Assembly (NCBI GenBank): GCA_000149265.1
Contig: CH002890.1
Location: forward strand, 410,809-474,808
Reading direction: 5' to 3'
Origin: Ciona savignyi
Taxonomy: Eukaryota > Chordata > Ascidiacea > Phlebobranchia > Cionidae
Length of the DNA: 64,000 nucleotides
Shown: positions 29,590-44,700 of the stretch, one piece after another
How the letters are laid out: every line of letters begins with the position of its first letter
Position numbering within the stretch: the stretch's first letter is position 1
Notes under the pieces: model-generated
What the model was told of the DNA's origin: nothing
Database searches by the model: none
What the model saw: the letters and a program-made list of their open reading frames with translations, nothing else
Made by a program: the position numbers and the translations under genes

Positions 29590-31212
29590 TCAAATTGTGC
29601 TATACAGTTCTATATTGTTTGTTTCATCTTGCATATTTAAATTAGACAGACCAATATTATATTCTAATAGCAGATGGTTAGTCAGTTTGTGTTTTCTATA
29701 GGCATGAAAACATGCTAAAATAACCACAATTAAACAAATCACATCAACAGACACCCAAATAGCTGTGTACTGTTGTAGTGTTAAATGCCAATCTGGACCG
29801 GTAACTGCAACAAAGCGGTTTGAAAAAGTGGTTGTGATGCCCCATGCACCCATACACCATGCCCAAGAGTGAACCCAGCGGTCATCGACAGTATAGGCTA
29901 TAATCTTTGCTTCATTTGTCATGTACTTTGTTATCTTAGGAAATTCCAGGTTCAATGCATCTATTCCAAAGCTGCTAGAATTATCAATAAAAGCTGGGTA
30001 AACCAGTTTAAAATCTGGAGCCAACTGGTCAACTATTTCCTGATGACCACTTTTGTAAATCCAGAACACCAACGATTGATTAATCTGAGATTCCAGCAAA
30101 GTATGTATTGTTACATTAACATAGTCATAATAGTGTGTGTGGTTATATGGTGGTCGAAACAGATCAAACATGATCCTAATATTATGGAGATTTGCAAATT
30201 GAGCCCACTCCTTCAGAGAAGGTATTGTTTGATTTGCTATTTCGATTTTATCCGTTTTACTTAAAGCAGTATTGGTTAAGAATGGATTATCAGACAAATA
30301 CCACTTTCCAGCATTTAGCTGCTGAAGTTCTGTCCAGGAAAATGTTTCAGGTCTTCGTTGTTTCCTTGTCGGGAATGCTTCAGCCACATTTGTGGTGCGC
30401 ATTAACGTAGTGTCATGCATTAAGAATGGGACGCCATCTGAAGATAATCTCACGTCAGACTCAAATCCGTAAACTTGGTGAGTCAGGGCTTTCCGGAAGC
30501 TTATCATAGTATTCTCTGGTGCTTCACTTGGCGCCCCTCGGTGGCCAAATACTACTGGCTTTTCATTTTTCCAAATATTTTCACCGACACATGGTGTGTT
30601 GATAAGCAGCGGTGAGAGGCTGATAAAAAGGAATACACTTATATAAATAACAGCTAAAACACTACACATAAATGGACTGGAATATCGATTTGCAATGTGA
30701 ATAAATAAAAAAACTGTAGCAGACCAAATTACAACTGCACTTATTTGAAGAAAAGGCCCAATGATACTAAGTGAGGTGGCAACTTGATCAAGCAGCTGGG
30801 ACCAGAATAAATTAAGTAAAACATACCCAGCAATTCCTAACAATGAACAAATGCACACAAAAATCTTATGACCAATAAAAAGATAACAGACTTCTGATCG
30901 TAAAAGAAAAGATACCAGGCCTGCAGAAGAAATGATAAGAAGGTATACAACCACCAAAATGCTTATGCATAATAAAAATAGATACCAATGAAACCATGAA
31001 CTGAGTTGTTCGTAAAAGAAAGAGTTTATGGTATCTGCATCGTTGTTTGTGACACTCCAGCTATATAACCATGTTAATGAAAATAAAAGAACGACAATCA
31101 ATATAAAGAAAAATCCCATTTCCACGATTGGATTGCGCCTTTGTTCATCTGACAATGAGGAACATTTACATCTGTATATTCCTGCAGCACAGCAAGTTAT
31201 CCTACTTGTCAT
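29590..31212 (-). CDS. GDE2/GDPD5-like glycerophosphodiester phosphodiesterase
   Basis: Single open frame of 540 codons. The N-terminal cytoplasmic tail (residues 1-30) has a Cys cluster (7, 8, 15, 17). Several hydrophobic segments follow (about 32-52, 74-97, 112-134, 150-173, 184-204), then the GDPD domain (about 220-460) and a last membrane segment (about 487-510). This is the GDPD2/4/5 layout with an extracellular catalytic domain. Catalytic signatures are intact: GHRGAPSEAPENT (His224, Arg225), ESDVRLSSDG (Glu251, Asp253) and MHD (His266). The family hydrolyses glycerophosphodiesters; the vertebrate GDE2 member sheds GPI-anchored proteins. Substrate is not known here. It has no introns, unusual for this family, and is divergent from AK6. 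Confidence 0.92.
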   Translation of the reverse strand: MTSRITCCAAGIYRCKCSSLSDEQRRNPIVEMGFFFILIVVLLFSLTWLYSWSVTNNDADTINSFFYEQLSSWFHWYLFLLCISILVVVYLLIISSAGLVSFLLRSEVCYLFIGHKIFVCICSLLGIAGYVLLNLFWSQLLDQVATSLSIIGPFLQISAVVIWSATVFLFIHIANRYSSPFMCSVLAVIYISVFLFISLSPLLINTPCVGENIWKNEKPVVFGHRGAPSEAPENTMISFRKALTHQVYGFESDVRLSSDGVPFLMHDTTLMRTTNVAEAFPTRKQRRPETFSWTELQQLNAGKWYLSDNPFLTNTALSKTDKIEIANQTIPSLKEWAQFANLHNIRIMFDLFRPPYNHTHYYDYVNVTIHTLLESQINQSLVFWIYKSGHQEIVDQLAPDFKLVYPAFIDNSSSFGIDALNLEFPKITKYMTNEAKIIAYTVDDRWVHSWAWCMGAWGITTTFSNRFVAVTGPDWHLTLQQYTAIWVSVDVICLIVVILACFHAYRKHKLTNHLLLEYNIGLSNLNMQDETNNIELYSTI

Positions 31213-32008
31213 AATTTATTTTTTAATAATAATCAGAATTTTAAGTATAAATCTAAGTAAAACAAGAGAACTATTGAAGGGCTAAAATTGATATCAATTA
31301 CTGACTAGACTAGCCCACCTTTACTTCTTAAGGGTTTGCGGTTTTTCATATAAAATTGCCGCATTTTTCTAGTTTGGATTTATACTATTAATCTAAAATA
31401 AAACTTGGATACAACACACAAATGACAATACAAAATCTAACCTGGTTTCGCTGTCACGAAGTGGTACGGTTTGCAAACCTAATGTTTATCTTATGATGTA
31501 TAATAAGTTGTTTATTTTTTCACGTGAGAATGACAAAGTTGTTTCTAAATTAAGTTAAGAACCTTTTAAGGTGGTCTTCTCTATAGTTAACATATGGTTG
31601 TCTCTAAGACGCTGTAAAATAATAAAAAATATTTAGTTTCATGATATAGTGTTAAAGTTTTAATTAGGTTCATTTACTGTGGTTGATTGCTATTTAAATC
31701 AATATTGTTGATGTCTATGGTCCTTACCTTCATTATATAATTACTTTGGAGAAACATGTGTAGAGGTAATTTAACCCTAGTTCTAGAAATATATTTTGGA
31801 AATAAAACATACATTATTGGCCATATTATTCTGCTTAAGAATTGGCATTTTTTGTTTTTTGAACAAAATAATATTAAACTCTAATTCAGATATACCTTTG
31901 AGAAATTGGATGCCTAATCAGAATCAAATAAAATTGTAAAACGTCATAGATTTTTCTACCTCCGGTACTCGGGTTCAAGATATTTAATGTGTGTAATAAA
32001 TGTTCAAG
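31213..32008. other. Divergent intergenic region
   Basis: Between the GDPD-like and AK6 start codons. It must hold both promoters, but I see no clear TATA box or repeat. Confidence 0.45.
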
Positions 32009-33540
<1,532 letters not shown>

Positions 33541-35273
33541 TTCCAACTGTTCATGTTTTTAGGTTATTTGTGGTATGTCTATCGGTTATTGGCTTGGCCT
33601 ATCAAGAAAATTTGGTTCCATATTATATGGGGACAACAGACGATGTTAATGTGCCATCTACTTCCCAAACCAACAGTTCTTCCATTTCATCCCTTCTCCT
33701 CAGAAACCCATTTCCCCTCCAGCTTACCTATCCCAGCTTAATGGCTGGTGGATAAAACCAATTTTTTACTGTGCTATGAATTTTATGGTTGTATCAGGCT
33801 GTGGTGACTCATTTGCTGTATTTGCAACTCTTTTTTGTACTCGTTTGTATTAATGCAAATTTCAGTTTTACATTATCTGTTTTCATCTTTTGGTTCTTTC
33901 CACAAGTTAAAGTTGGAATCAAGAAATCTGTTAATTGATCACCTAATTTTTTTACCATCTAGTGGGTTTCTTTTGTTCTGGTGCATTTTATGAACAAAAC
34001 CGCCATAAAAAAACACCAGTCACACTGGTATATCACTCCTGATCTGCTCATATTGTTCCGTTTAGTATTTGGCAACGATCAATTTGTCCTGCTCCATTGA
34101 TTTCCTAGTTGATTCGTTTTTTTTCCAGTGTATCAAATGGCAGCAAGTAAAGAACATCATGATACCGCTTCAGGCAAGTGCGACAATCCCAACAGTCGTT
34201 CAAAAATACGTTAAAAGTGTATATTTATGTATATCTAGTGTACGCGTCCGTTAAAACATGCACAATTGTCTGCGCAGCTGTTTTGTAGAATGGGTGGTGA
34301 TCGAATACACATAGTTAGGGTTGGTGTAACTACCCGACTAGGTGCGGACTCCTAGCACCTGTCTTCGTTAGAAATTGAAGTATGCTGAGACGGCTTCTCT
34401 TATTCACACATTGTCTAAAACTTAATAAATTTATTCGAAGATGACACGGGAAACGAAACAAAAAGTCTTATAAATGACGTTTTTTTAAAGAAAATATATG
34501 CATAATTTAATGATCACAAATTTACCCAATTTAAGAATAAAAACAATATTTACCAAATTGTTACTGAGCAGAAGCCAAAGCACGTCATGTAGGTCTCAAC
34601 AATCACCGATAATTCCAAAACATACTAACTAAATTTATCAATGGACTAAACTCACGAAAATGAAAATGCAGTGAATAAACAAGGGTTTTATACTTTCGTA
34701 AAATGGTGGGAAAAAGGGAATACTATAATATAACGATCTTATTCGGTCGTGACATCGATATAGATATCGGCGACGGTAAATCTTACAGTTGGCGCTATGT
34801 TTAACATTTCAACGTTCGTATATTGTCCGTTTATCTTCAGAAAACAGATCCAAGTCGGAATAAAAACGCCGGTGACATAATTCGTCATAACACTAACAGT
34901 CATAGGTTTACCTCGAGCCCAGAGCAGAATTATACTTTTTGCAGTGCGTTGTATATATTATGGAAAAAGTTCTTTGTATTTTTTGTTGAACCCAGTAATT
35001 ACTGAGTTTAACTGATGTCTTTAAAAAACCTTTCTCAAGAGCACAACCGATTTGGGCGAGACTGGTTTTGGTAACATCACATGGCGGATAACGGTCCAAC
35101 TTGTTAACAGTGAAACTTTATTTTAAATATTGCTGAAAGCGTTTCACAATTGCGCCACATAGATGTAGTTTAACGATTGCCTGTGTTACAACTCTTCTTT
35201 TCCCATTCACGAAGATAACACTTTCAATCCATTTTGTTTTGTTGTTACCTTATTGTCATGTTCAATAAATGAT
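33541..35273. other. 3' flank of AK6 and spacer
   Basis: Two overlapping frames at 33537-33755 follow an acceptor-like TTTTTAG, but I cannot connect them to a gene. A decayed SINE tail (CCCATTCACGAAGATAAC) lies at about 35178-35225. Nothing else is recognised. Confidence 0.45.
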
Positions 35274-37642
35274 TTAAATATTTTCGGTCCGATAAACTTT
35301 GTGTAAAGACTCTAAATATGCCATAAAACTTGGATATTTCAATTTGAAGCGTAAAAATGAATCTTGATTCATGAGATTAAAGACGTTGTCTTGAACATTC
35401 GCGAACGCCTCACGTTCCCTCTCGGCTGCCTTTAGCTCAGCGAATTTCCGAGATGCGTAGTTCAAATTCACCTGAATAATTTCGTAGTTTTAGTCATAAA
35501 TATTTTGCTAAAGACTTGTTAATTGTCTCGAAACACACGCGATAAACTTGAGCCAATCGCGGCATATAACTTCCCCTTAGTAAAATAATTTGGTTTCCAA
35601 AAAATCCCCCTATCCACTGAATTTGTTTAGTAAAAGTCAAAGCGAAAAATATATATAACAGAATTCTAACTAAAGATAAAAAGGACCTTTATCTGCGAAT
35701 TTCCAACATTAATCAATTCACCCCAAGAACCAGTTTAATACCGAAAGTGGTTGAGAAGAAACCGCCCAATTTTCAGCCACTCGTACTATAGCCTATCTTG
35801 TTTGCATCGAAAAAGTTGAACTGAAAGTTTAATTTCGACGAAATTGTTGCACAATCCTTTGTTAGAATCCGTAAGGTTTGTCACTGATCGCAATATTTCA
35901 CTGTCAACTGTCATTTTTGCGCAGGCGTCCCGCGTAGGTTTCGAAGAATCAACGTCTCTTACCTCATGCGGCGAACCCGGCTTCAAATACTTCGCGACGA
36001 TACGTCCAGCTACGGATTCCATGTCTTGTTCGTTGCTGTGTCTGTACTTCTCGCAGTCGATCCAGAAATCAAGGTTATTCTCGCTGTACTCGGATGCCAA
36101 GTACTCTCGAAAAGCAGCAACACCAACTGCAAAAATTCAGTATCGCTCAAACAAATTTTCGTGTTATCCGCAAAATGGAAAACGACTTATAACACGGGTA
36201 ATTGTCACAGCGGGGTTGCTGGAGCTGTTTCACACTGTTTATTACTTTTAATCTTATGATCCAACTATTTAACAACCTACTAAATTACTCAGGAAAGGAG
36301 CTGTCTATTGTGGATAACCGGACATACAAAGTTACAGACGCCATATATGCGACTAGAGGTTTCAACACGTATATTGCTGTAGACATTTCCATTTAATTAC
36401 CTGTCCTGCTCATTAGTAGATTCAGTTGACTTTTTGATGAGGAGCGATTACACCTGAAGGAAATTCCAAAAGTTAGCAATAATCTGGCATTTTTATCAGG
36501 GGATAAAAAACTATGTGAAACTTTGACGGAGCTTTTAATTGTATTTTAATCGTTTAAGTTTGTTGCAAATAACTATGACTACACACAACCCTCGTTGAAT
36601 AATATGAAGTCATAATATTGGTTGGGATGACTTAAAAATAATTAGTTTTTGGCGACTTAATTTATTGGAAGGTAGACTTAATTTAATATTTCAATTTTCC
36701 AACCTTTTTTGGTGTTTTGCTTTTCGTATTGCGGATGTCCTAACCAATGTCGTTCGCTCCAGTGTCGTCTTGCCGGCGTTATTATTGGTGCAGTTCGACG
36801 GATTCTCTTTCAGCGGCCTCCTTAATGTGCGATCGTACATATTTAGTCGGACTGCTGATACTCTTCGCTTTCTAAGCTTCGATTTAGGATTTTCGGCTTT
36901 GTTTGGCTGAAAAACAAAGAATAAGATAGAATAATCATGTTTATACGGCTGGGTGGAAAAAACTCTAATTTTAAGATTATCTCGCTTCCATTGTCATGTT
37001 ATCATAGCCATTGCATTGTGATAAGTACGGCGAGGACAATGTTTCCGTTTTTGTTTACGACAATAAACTGCTAGTTTCAGGCAACGTCCACAATGTTCTT
37101 TGCTCAAAGACACCCAAGACGGTTCCATGACAACTGAACCCCTTACAACTGAACCCCTTACAACTGAACCCTTACAACTGAACCCTTTACAACTGAACCC
37201 CTACAATTAAGCCCCTTACAACTGAAATCCTTTTAACTGGACCCCTTTAAACTGAACCCCTTTACAACTGAACCCATTTCAATTGAACCTCTTTACAACT
37301 GAACCCCCTTTTCAGTTAAAAGCCTTTGGTTAAAAGGGGTTCAGTTGTAAAGGGGTTCAGTTGTAGGGTCTCAGTTGTAAGGGGTTCAGTTGTAAGGGGT
37401 TCAGTTGACTGGTCACCACCCAAGACACAGCCAACTAGTCAATGATCGTTTGTAAAACCTTTAAACCTTTTTTTCGATTAAGGGCCGAACTTTACGAAAG
37501 AGCCGGACTTCGTAGATGTAAAATAGTGAAAAGCAATTGTTCGGTTTTAACTCACCAGGCAGAAACTGAAGTCTTCTTTTGCGACGATTACTTTAGGAGA
37601 ATAACACTGCACACTGCTGCTCGGGCAAACCTTCCACTTCAT
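35274..37642 (-). CDS. RGS-domain protein (regulator of G-protein signalling)
   Basis: Five exons in continuous phase: 37642-37556, 36906-36704, 36453-36401, 36126-35963 and 35471-35274 (705 nt, 234 residues). The last two exons, encoding the RGS box (about residues 114-228), are certain: FREYLASEYSENNLDFWIDC, PGSPHEVNLNYASR, and VFNLMNQDSFLRF are classic motifs. RGS boxes speed GTP hydrolysis by Gi/Gq alpha subunits. The basic N-terminal half (exons 1-3) is supported by splice signals and phase only, and the ATG at 37642 is my choice. No GGL, DEP or other accessory domain is seen, so it is a small R4-type member by layout. It lies just downstream of UNC80 on the same strand. Confidence 0.85.
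37131..37407. repeat. Minisatellite folded as an inverted repeat
   Basis: About eleven 15-17-bp units of CAACTGAACCCCTTA run in one direction (37131-37308). A short hinge follows, then about five units in the opposite direction, GGGGTTCAGTTGTAA (37325-37406). The sequence CACCCAAGAC flanks both sides. It lies in intron 1 of the RGS gene model. Confidence 0.9.
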
Positions 37643-38371
37643 ACCGCTAATGTAACTGGGTGTATTGGGAATATACAAACAACTTGACAACTAACATGTA
37701 CTGTGAAGTGAACGGGAAATTCTTGTTTTATAGGATTCTCTTTCTTCATAAATTTTTGTATCCTGCATGCCAGGCGTATCTGCGCACGTTCTAAGCAAAG
37801 CAGGCGTGAAGTGCTACGTCCAACATGGGTTGTTTCCGAAGTAGTGCGAGGAAATCGAAGCGATAATTTAATCTCACCTTTCAGTTTAGTTTCATTTGAC
37901 AACGGCAAAATCCGATGTTGTTAAGAACTCGGCGAATAGGATATATATATCATCCACGGGTGGAATACGCAGGGTTAAAACACGGGAATTTTTCAGAACG
38001 CCACGTGCCTCCTGTGTGTTTAATGGATCTGACGTAGGCCTAGTGTGTTGCATGCCTATGTAGACGTGTGTTACATGCCTATATAGACATACATTGTTTT
38101 ATTTTTGGCAAAATTATTATATTGACTTGGGCCAAGATCGTCTATTACGAACGATCACCTGGTCTCGAACTGATCACCCTTATCAGCTGGTGGTTGAAAG
38201 CAAACTCTATTACGTAATCGTCGTACAGAAGATAAACACATACTCTTAGGCATAGCGGATAGATTTTTATTTCTGATAAGCTGGCACGCGGGCGTTAGCT
38301 CACTATAATAGCCGGTGCAAGCATGTGTGTTTATTCTAACCAAAAAGGACTCCCTTAAAATGCATATCAAT

Positions 38372-38612
38372 AGAATAGTATAGGCAAGTTTATCCCCATG
38401 AATGGGAAACGCAAGAAGCGTTATCACACCGGGAATAGTAAAGATACGTTTCTTTAATTTTGGTAAGACCAATTTAATCACTGGGTTCAGGCAAAGACCG
38501 CTAAATGCCTGATCAAGAAAACCGCTGACTAGCTAGTAACCAGTTTCGAACCATAAACACTTCGGCTACAAAACGACGCACTTATACAACTAGCTATTCG
38601 GTCGGAAACCAA
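38372..38612 (-). mobile_element. Old SINE copy
   Basis: Reverse copy with GTTTATCCCCATGAATGGGAA, CACTGGGTTCAGGCA, CTAGCTAGTAACCAGTTTCG and a head ending TCGGTCGG. Lies just beyond the UNC80 stop codon. Confidence 0.75.
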
Positions 38613-38728
38613 GCTCAGACGACACGCGTATGCGAAGGTTTGTGTATTCCATGTACAAAAACGGGCTTTAAGACCACGAGCATTACGATCGGCAGTGATA
38701 ACATTTCTGCTGGGTATGGATCAGCCAT

Positions 38729-41700
38729 TCATTCCGGTGATCGACTGCCACTTCCAGTTGGAGAACTTGAGTTGATCAATTTACTCAAAGATTGTTTGGC
38801 CATTTCGAAGCTGACTGAGTCTATCGCATCGTCGTCGCTGTTTCGGTTCGGCACAGGTGCAACTGGCTCGCTGATTTGATGACGTAGTCGGGAAAATCCC
38901 CTGAACGTCCTGCCTCGCTTGATACGTTTCGTGACGACCTCATCGCAAACCGCGAATTTGGGTGAAGTTGGCAAGTTGGCCCGATCTTTTAAAAAACAGG
39001 TCGAATTACTCAACTAAACATGTTGACATCAGTGATTACGGATGAATGATGATTCAAGTATATTGTTGAAATATCAATACATGGTAGGATGTCCGGTCGG
39101 TTGGTCTAACGGTTAAGTGCGTCGCCTCTCAATCGAAGGGTTGCAGGTGCGAAACTGGTCGCTAGCTAGTCGTTTGTGTCCTTGGGCAAGACACTTTACG
39201 GACATTGCCTAACCCAGCGGATCAATGGGTTCTACCAAATTGAAGGAACGTGTCTATCATACACAACACACTGCAATAGCTCCGGTAACCCGACGATGGG
39301 CGCGAGGTGATCTGACGATTGCCCGTGTGTTAACCCCCTTGGTTTTCCCATTCACGGGGATAAACATGAATATCCTATCCTATCCTATCCTACACTAGGA
39401 TACTATTATGATAGCATACCTAAATAGCTCCCATCAAATGATTCATTCTCCCCTGAGAATGTTGTATTAGCCGATATTTTCAAGCGTTGGTTGTGTAGTT
39501 TGGCAAGAAACGCTTTAGCTAAACCAGGTTGTTTAATAGATTGGATCTGAAAAAGCGATCTCCGCTTGCCCAAGTATACATCCGACTAGCTCGCGACTCG
39601 CCCGAATGGCATCGCACTTACCTATCAAGCTATTTGACTGAGGTAACAACGCCCATTGCTATATGGTCATGTATCTAAATGGTTACCGACTCACATAATC
39701 AAATCGGTTTCGAGGACGAGCCCATCATTGGTTAGAAACTAAGCCCGGTGAAAAAATTATGAAAAAATAACGCTCCCTGCGTTTCCTACCCATGGTGATA
39801 AACACGAGTCTACAATGTAAGAAGAACAATTTAGTTCTCAGCTCACCCGACTCTGGTTCCTCTTGAGTTGAAACCTGTTTCTTGAGCAACATATCTCCTC
39901 TGTTCGACTCTTTGTTGAGATGCCTGTTAAAAAGCATCAACGTTAGTTGAAATGGAAACTGCGCTTCAGAGGTCATACTTTGATGGGACGTTACTTCGGC
40001 AAAGTTCCACTTTGATATTTGGTACAGCAGGGGCTGGTGTGGTCGGCTTAGATGAGCTGTGTGTTGTAATATGTTAGTAAAGTACTGCTACGTTTTTAGT
40101 TTGGTTTCGTTTCTTACACAATAAAAAAATGGTTTCAAAAATCTCATTAATAGCTTTTTCGGCTAGTGCGTCTCCTTTTAACCAAAATGTTGTGGAATCG
40201 AAAAAGCATTGCCAGGAACCAGTAACTAAATGGGTTGTACTAAAAGCTCAACAGTAAGTCTCAATCATATACAAAACACTGCAACAGCTTCAGTAACCCC
40301 AAGGTTTGCGCAAGGTAAATCAGGTGATTAGATGTGGCAATTTGAGCTTAGCATGAATGGATATTTAAGTTTTATTCTTGTGAATGGGAAAACGCAACAC
40401 CACAACCACCTTCCGGTTACTGGAGATATTGTAGTATATGATTGAGAAATTTGAGACTAAGGCAGGAAATATTATGTTGTTTAAAGCCCCTTCCCTTTCC
40501 AACTCACAGTGAACCTATACAATCAAAACGCATATCATATCCAATGAAAGTTAAAAAAGTAATTTGAATATCTGCTTACCGTCTGCTGTTGGATTGTTCT
40601 TCAGCAGTGGATGCCGTTGAGCTCTGTGTGAATGTAGTTAATTGGATGGGTTAACTCATGCACTATAATATCATTAGAATAAATGGGGAAGATACTCAAC
40701 TAGTCTAAGAAGACGTTCTTTGTACATGCTATTGTAGTATGTGGGCTAATGCGGTGCGTGATTTAGGAGGGTTGTTATTACAAACTAGATCAACTAAAAA
40801 AAATTTTAATAGGGCCAAAGAAAACACATCCTGACGGAAGGTAGACCCTTTAGAGTAGTGAATCTATGAAATTTCCAACCCAACAGGACAATTTAATCGA
40901 ACTGAACACAATCAGCATTTCTGTTAACAAAATTACAAATCAGCAACAAACTCACAGAATGAAATTCTGATGCCGCACGACTCAATTTCTTCCACGATTC
41001 CCGGCTCTTCGAAAACTTCTTGTTCCGTCTATTTAGTGATAAATATTGTTTATTACAACAAATAATTACCTAAAATATTCTGTGCTCACTACAGAAAGAA
41101 GAAGCATCTATTTCCAAATTAATTATGTTAATTTTGTACAAAAGGATTTTTTTGGAAAAAAGCTTGTAACAATGCATCAGTAAAAAAATAACAACTTTAA
41201 ATATCATCTTTATCTTTCCCTACCAATTATTGCATCCTGGATCTTAAATATCATAACCCGGATAATTAGGGTTTGTCTTAAAAAAAGTCGCCCCAGCTCA
41301 TATATAGTGGGTCATACGGCCAGCCCAACGGAAAAGTTTAATGGGTTAATGTGGCGCTTTTTAGCCAAAGGGTTGCAGTTTAGAAACTGTTTGCTAGCTA
41401 GTCAGTTGTGTCCTTGGGAAAAACACTTAGAAACTTTGTCTGAATCCAATAAATTGATGTGCTACCAAATTGAAACCAACCAGAGACTAATCTTCTGTAC
41501 TTTTAACCTTTAGTAAAGTAATTATTGAAAGTGGCTTGTTCCCAGTGATTTAATGGGTTGTGCATAACTTGTAGCATCACCATTTGATTCAACACACTGC
41601 ATTAGCTCTGGAAAATGGGACTGTGGGAACACGGTAAAAACAATCTTCGTTTCCCACCACTCTCAACAGTAATAAACATTGGTATTCTATAACCACTGGT

Positions 41701-44700
41701 CTCCCACACTCACTGGGTATCAGCTGACGAGGTGGGTTTGGTGTCGTCACCCTGGGGTCGATGGGACCCCGATGACACAGCAAATCGGAATGAGTTGACT
41801 CTTGTTCGCTCCTTGCTGCCAGTTTTGACGGCACGAGCAGGGAAACTGCTGCCGGGTTGGTTGGAGTTGGAGGATGCATACACTTGGATAAAAGAAAAAG
41901 ATTTACACTGCGAAAGTTTTTTTCATATTGAAGTATTTATGAATATTAGGATATATTCATGTTTATCCCCGTGAATGGGAAAACCAAGGGGGTTATCACA
42001 CAGGCAATCGTCAGATCACCTTGCACCCATCGTCGGGTTACCGGAGATATTGCAGTGTGTTGTGTATGATAGACACGTTCCTTCAATTTGGTAGAACCCA
42101 TTAATCCGCTGGGTTAAGGCAATGTCCGTAAAGTGCCTTGCCCAAAAACACAACCGACTAGCTAGCAACCAGTTTCGCACCTGCAACCTTTCGATTGAAA
42201 GGCGACACACTTAACCGCTAGACCACCGGGGCGGTCGAAAAAATCCCGAAAAACTTAGTATAACCCATATGTTGGATTTATCGGTGTTTTTATACCAGAT
42301 AGCTCATGAAGTAAATCTTAGAAGGGGGATTATCACTCTTATAAAGAGATATCTAAGGCAATGGTACAATTCTTGAAGTTATTGCAGTGTTTTGTATTAT
42401 ATTTGCCTTTTTGCACAACCAATTAAAAACAACTGGGTTATAGCAAAGTGTGTTGTATACAATGAAAACATAGCTTTAGTTTTTGTTTATCCACTTATTT
42501 ATCCACTGACTTTAAGCAATGTTTGTTATGTATCTTGTCCAAGCATACAACCAACTAGTTAGAATAGTTTTCTTTCCTGCAAACTTTTGGATGATGTTCA
42601 GACGTGTTAGTACTAAAACCAACCAGAACAAATATCAGAATGAAAAAGCTCAATAAATTAATGGATTGTAGTAAAACTTAAAGAAAATCTCAATAATATA
42701 CTACACGTTGCAATACTGATAGTAAACTTACAGTTGGCCTGAGGTTATCTAATAAAAGCTTGTGTGAAATGGTCACCTATGTTTTGCCATTCACAAGAAT
42801 AAAACAGGAATATTATATCCTATAGACACCAACAAATATGCAAGAAATAATTATTGTTATTACAAGCATCACAAACTTACATTTCCCACATTGCAGACGC
42901 CTTTTTAAGTCTTGAATTTCTAGCATTACGTCTTGAATAAAAATGTTTAGTGGATATAGATCAGGGTGTGGGTTACTAAGGACTTGTTGGAGGATCGACT
43001 TTTGGTCAATTTCTTCTGGGGTTGTGGCATTCAACAGATGAATCTATAAATATGCTTGTTGTGTAACAATTCTTAATGCATGTGTTGGTTAGCTCACCTG
43101 GTGTGCAATAAACGAACGGAGAAATAGAATCAGTGGTGTTTTATACCGAAGTGAGAAAGTTAGAAATGCCCACATTGACGGTCCACCTTGAAACATAAGT
43201 TTAGTGAGAGCTTGTCAATAGGTGTTGGTTAATACAGTAAAGGAGGCAGCTGTCTTTGACCAGACAGGTTCTGTGCTCGGTAAACTTTCTGGTCAGTTAT
43301 CTGCGTTGTTGTAGGAAAGGCACTTAAAAGCCATGCCGTTAATCCAGTACAATCATACTGATCATTTGAAAATTGAAGTAATAACAAATATTGAACACAC
43401 TGCAATAGCGTAATAAAAACCCAATATGGGTATGAGGTATATCTGCTATAATGACTTATGTTGTTTAATATGCGTTGTTTAAAGTATTCTGATTCTATAA
43501 TTTTGGCATTAAGTACACTTTGCTTCAAGGTTTATCGCAATGCTCCCAGTTAAGTGCGCAATTTTGCATTATATTTAAAAATTGAAATTATTTTAATATC
43601 AAAAATATATCACAATCTTTTTCATGTCTAAATGTGCCTTACCAGCTTAATTTTTAAATCAAACCAATTTCCTTGTTTATTAGAATTAATTAAATGAGCA
43701 GGAATACGCAAGGCTTTAAAATGAACATTTGCATTCAAAGGGATAAGAAGGGTTGTATTAGCCAATAAATTAAATAAGTTCATACATACCAATGTATTCA
43801 TTGCTGTTAACATTCTTTGAGACAATTTGCATGATACTCTGTGCTATACTGTACCACTGACTGTGTAGTTGGTCTTGGAAGCATGCAATAGCAACTCGTA
43901 GTGTCAGCCATGCCACATGATAGCTAACAAACTTCTGGCGTGATGGCACTTGGAAATATATGGTCATATTAAACTTTTTTGACATCATCATATTACGCAC
44001 TTGTACAGGGCAGTAATTTGGTGTTGTTTAACTTGAATACAAAAGCGTTACTTTGTTTTGTTAATATTTGTTTGATTCAAGTTTATCAAAGTGTAAATTG
44101 TTCAGCTAAAAGATTGTTAAAATGACACCAGGAGCTAACTTAGTAGGTTGTGACCTTGGGCAAGGCAGTTAACTAGCTTCTGGTCTCGGTTGATGATAAG
44201 TTCTAGGTAAGACCTAACTGGACTGACGACATATAAGAAAGCTTAACTAACAATATAAAATAGGGATAAAACAGCTTACATGGAGAAGCTCCACTAAACA
44301 ATTGTCGGAACTTGGGCTTTCCAGGGTTACAGCTCCCACGCAGAGTGTTGAGGCAAAGTTCAACTATAAACATCACATCACTTTGCTCCATGGGCCGTTT
44401 CCAATTGTCTATGAATGGATTGGTTATTTACATCTGAAGAACATAGTAATAACTTATGCTCATGGGCCAGTTGCCTTTTTTTATCATTTTTAAATCTTTA
44501 AATTAATATTGTTTACGACAAAGATCTTTCAATTTCATACTTAACAAATTTTATATATCTGTCTTAAACAGTTTCCCTTTCTCTTACTGTCTCCAAACGG
44601 CTTTTTCAATCCTGTAAGGCCAGGGGTTTCTGCAGCTGCACAAATGCATATCGGGATGAGAAGGTTGAGAAACATCACTTCATTTCTCTCCGATTTTAAC

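Noticed and set aside
37639-37908. Longer minus-strand frame upstream of the RGS start
   Set aside because: It has no ATG at its beginning and no donor in phase; the ATG at 37642 with a GTGAGT donor fits the downstream exon phase better.
39091-39160. tRNA genes at SINE heads
   Set aside because: Box A and box B-like motifs are present, but the cloverleaf is imperfect and each head continues into the same SINE body and ATCCT tail.
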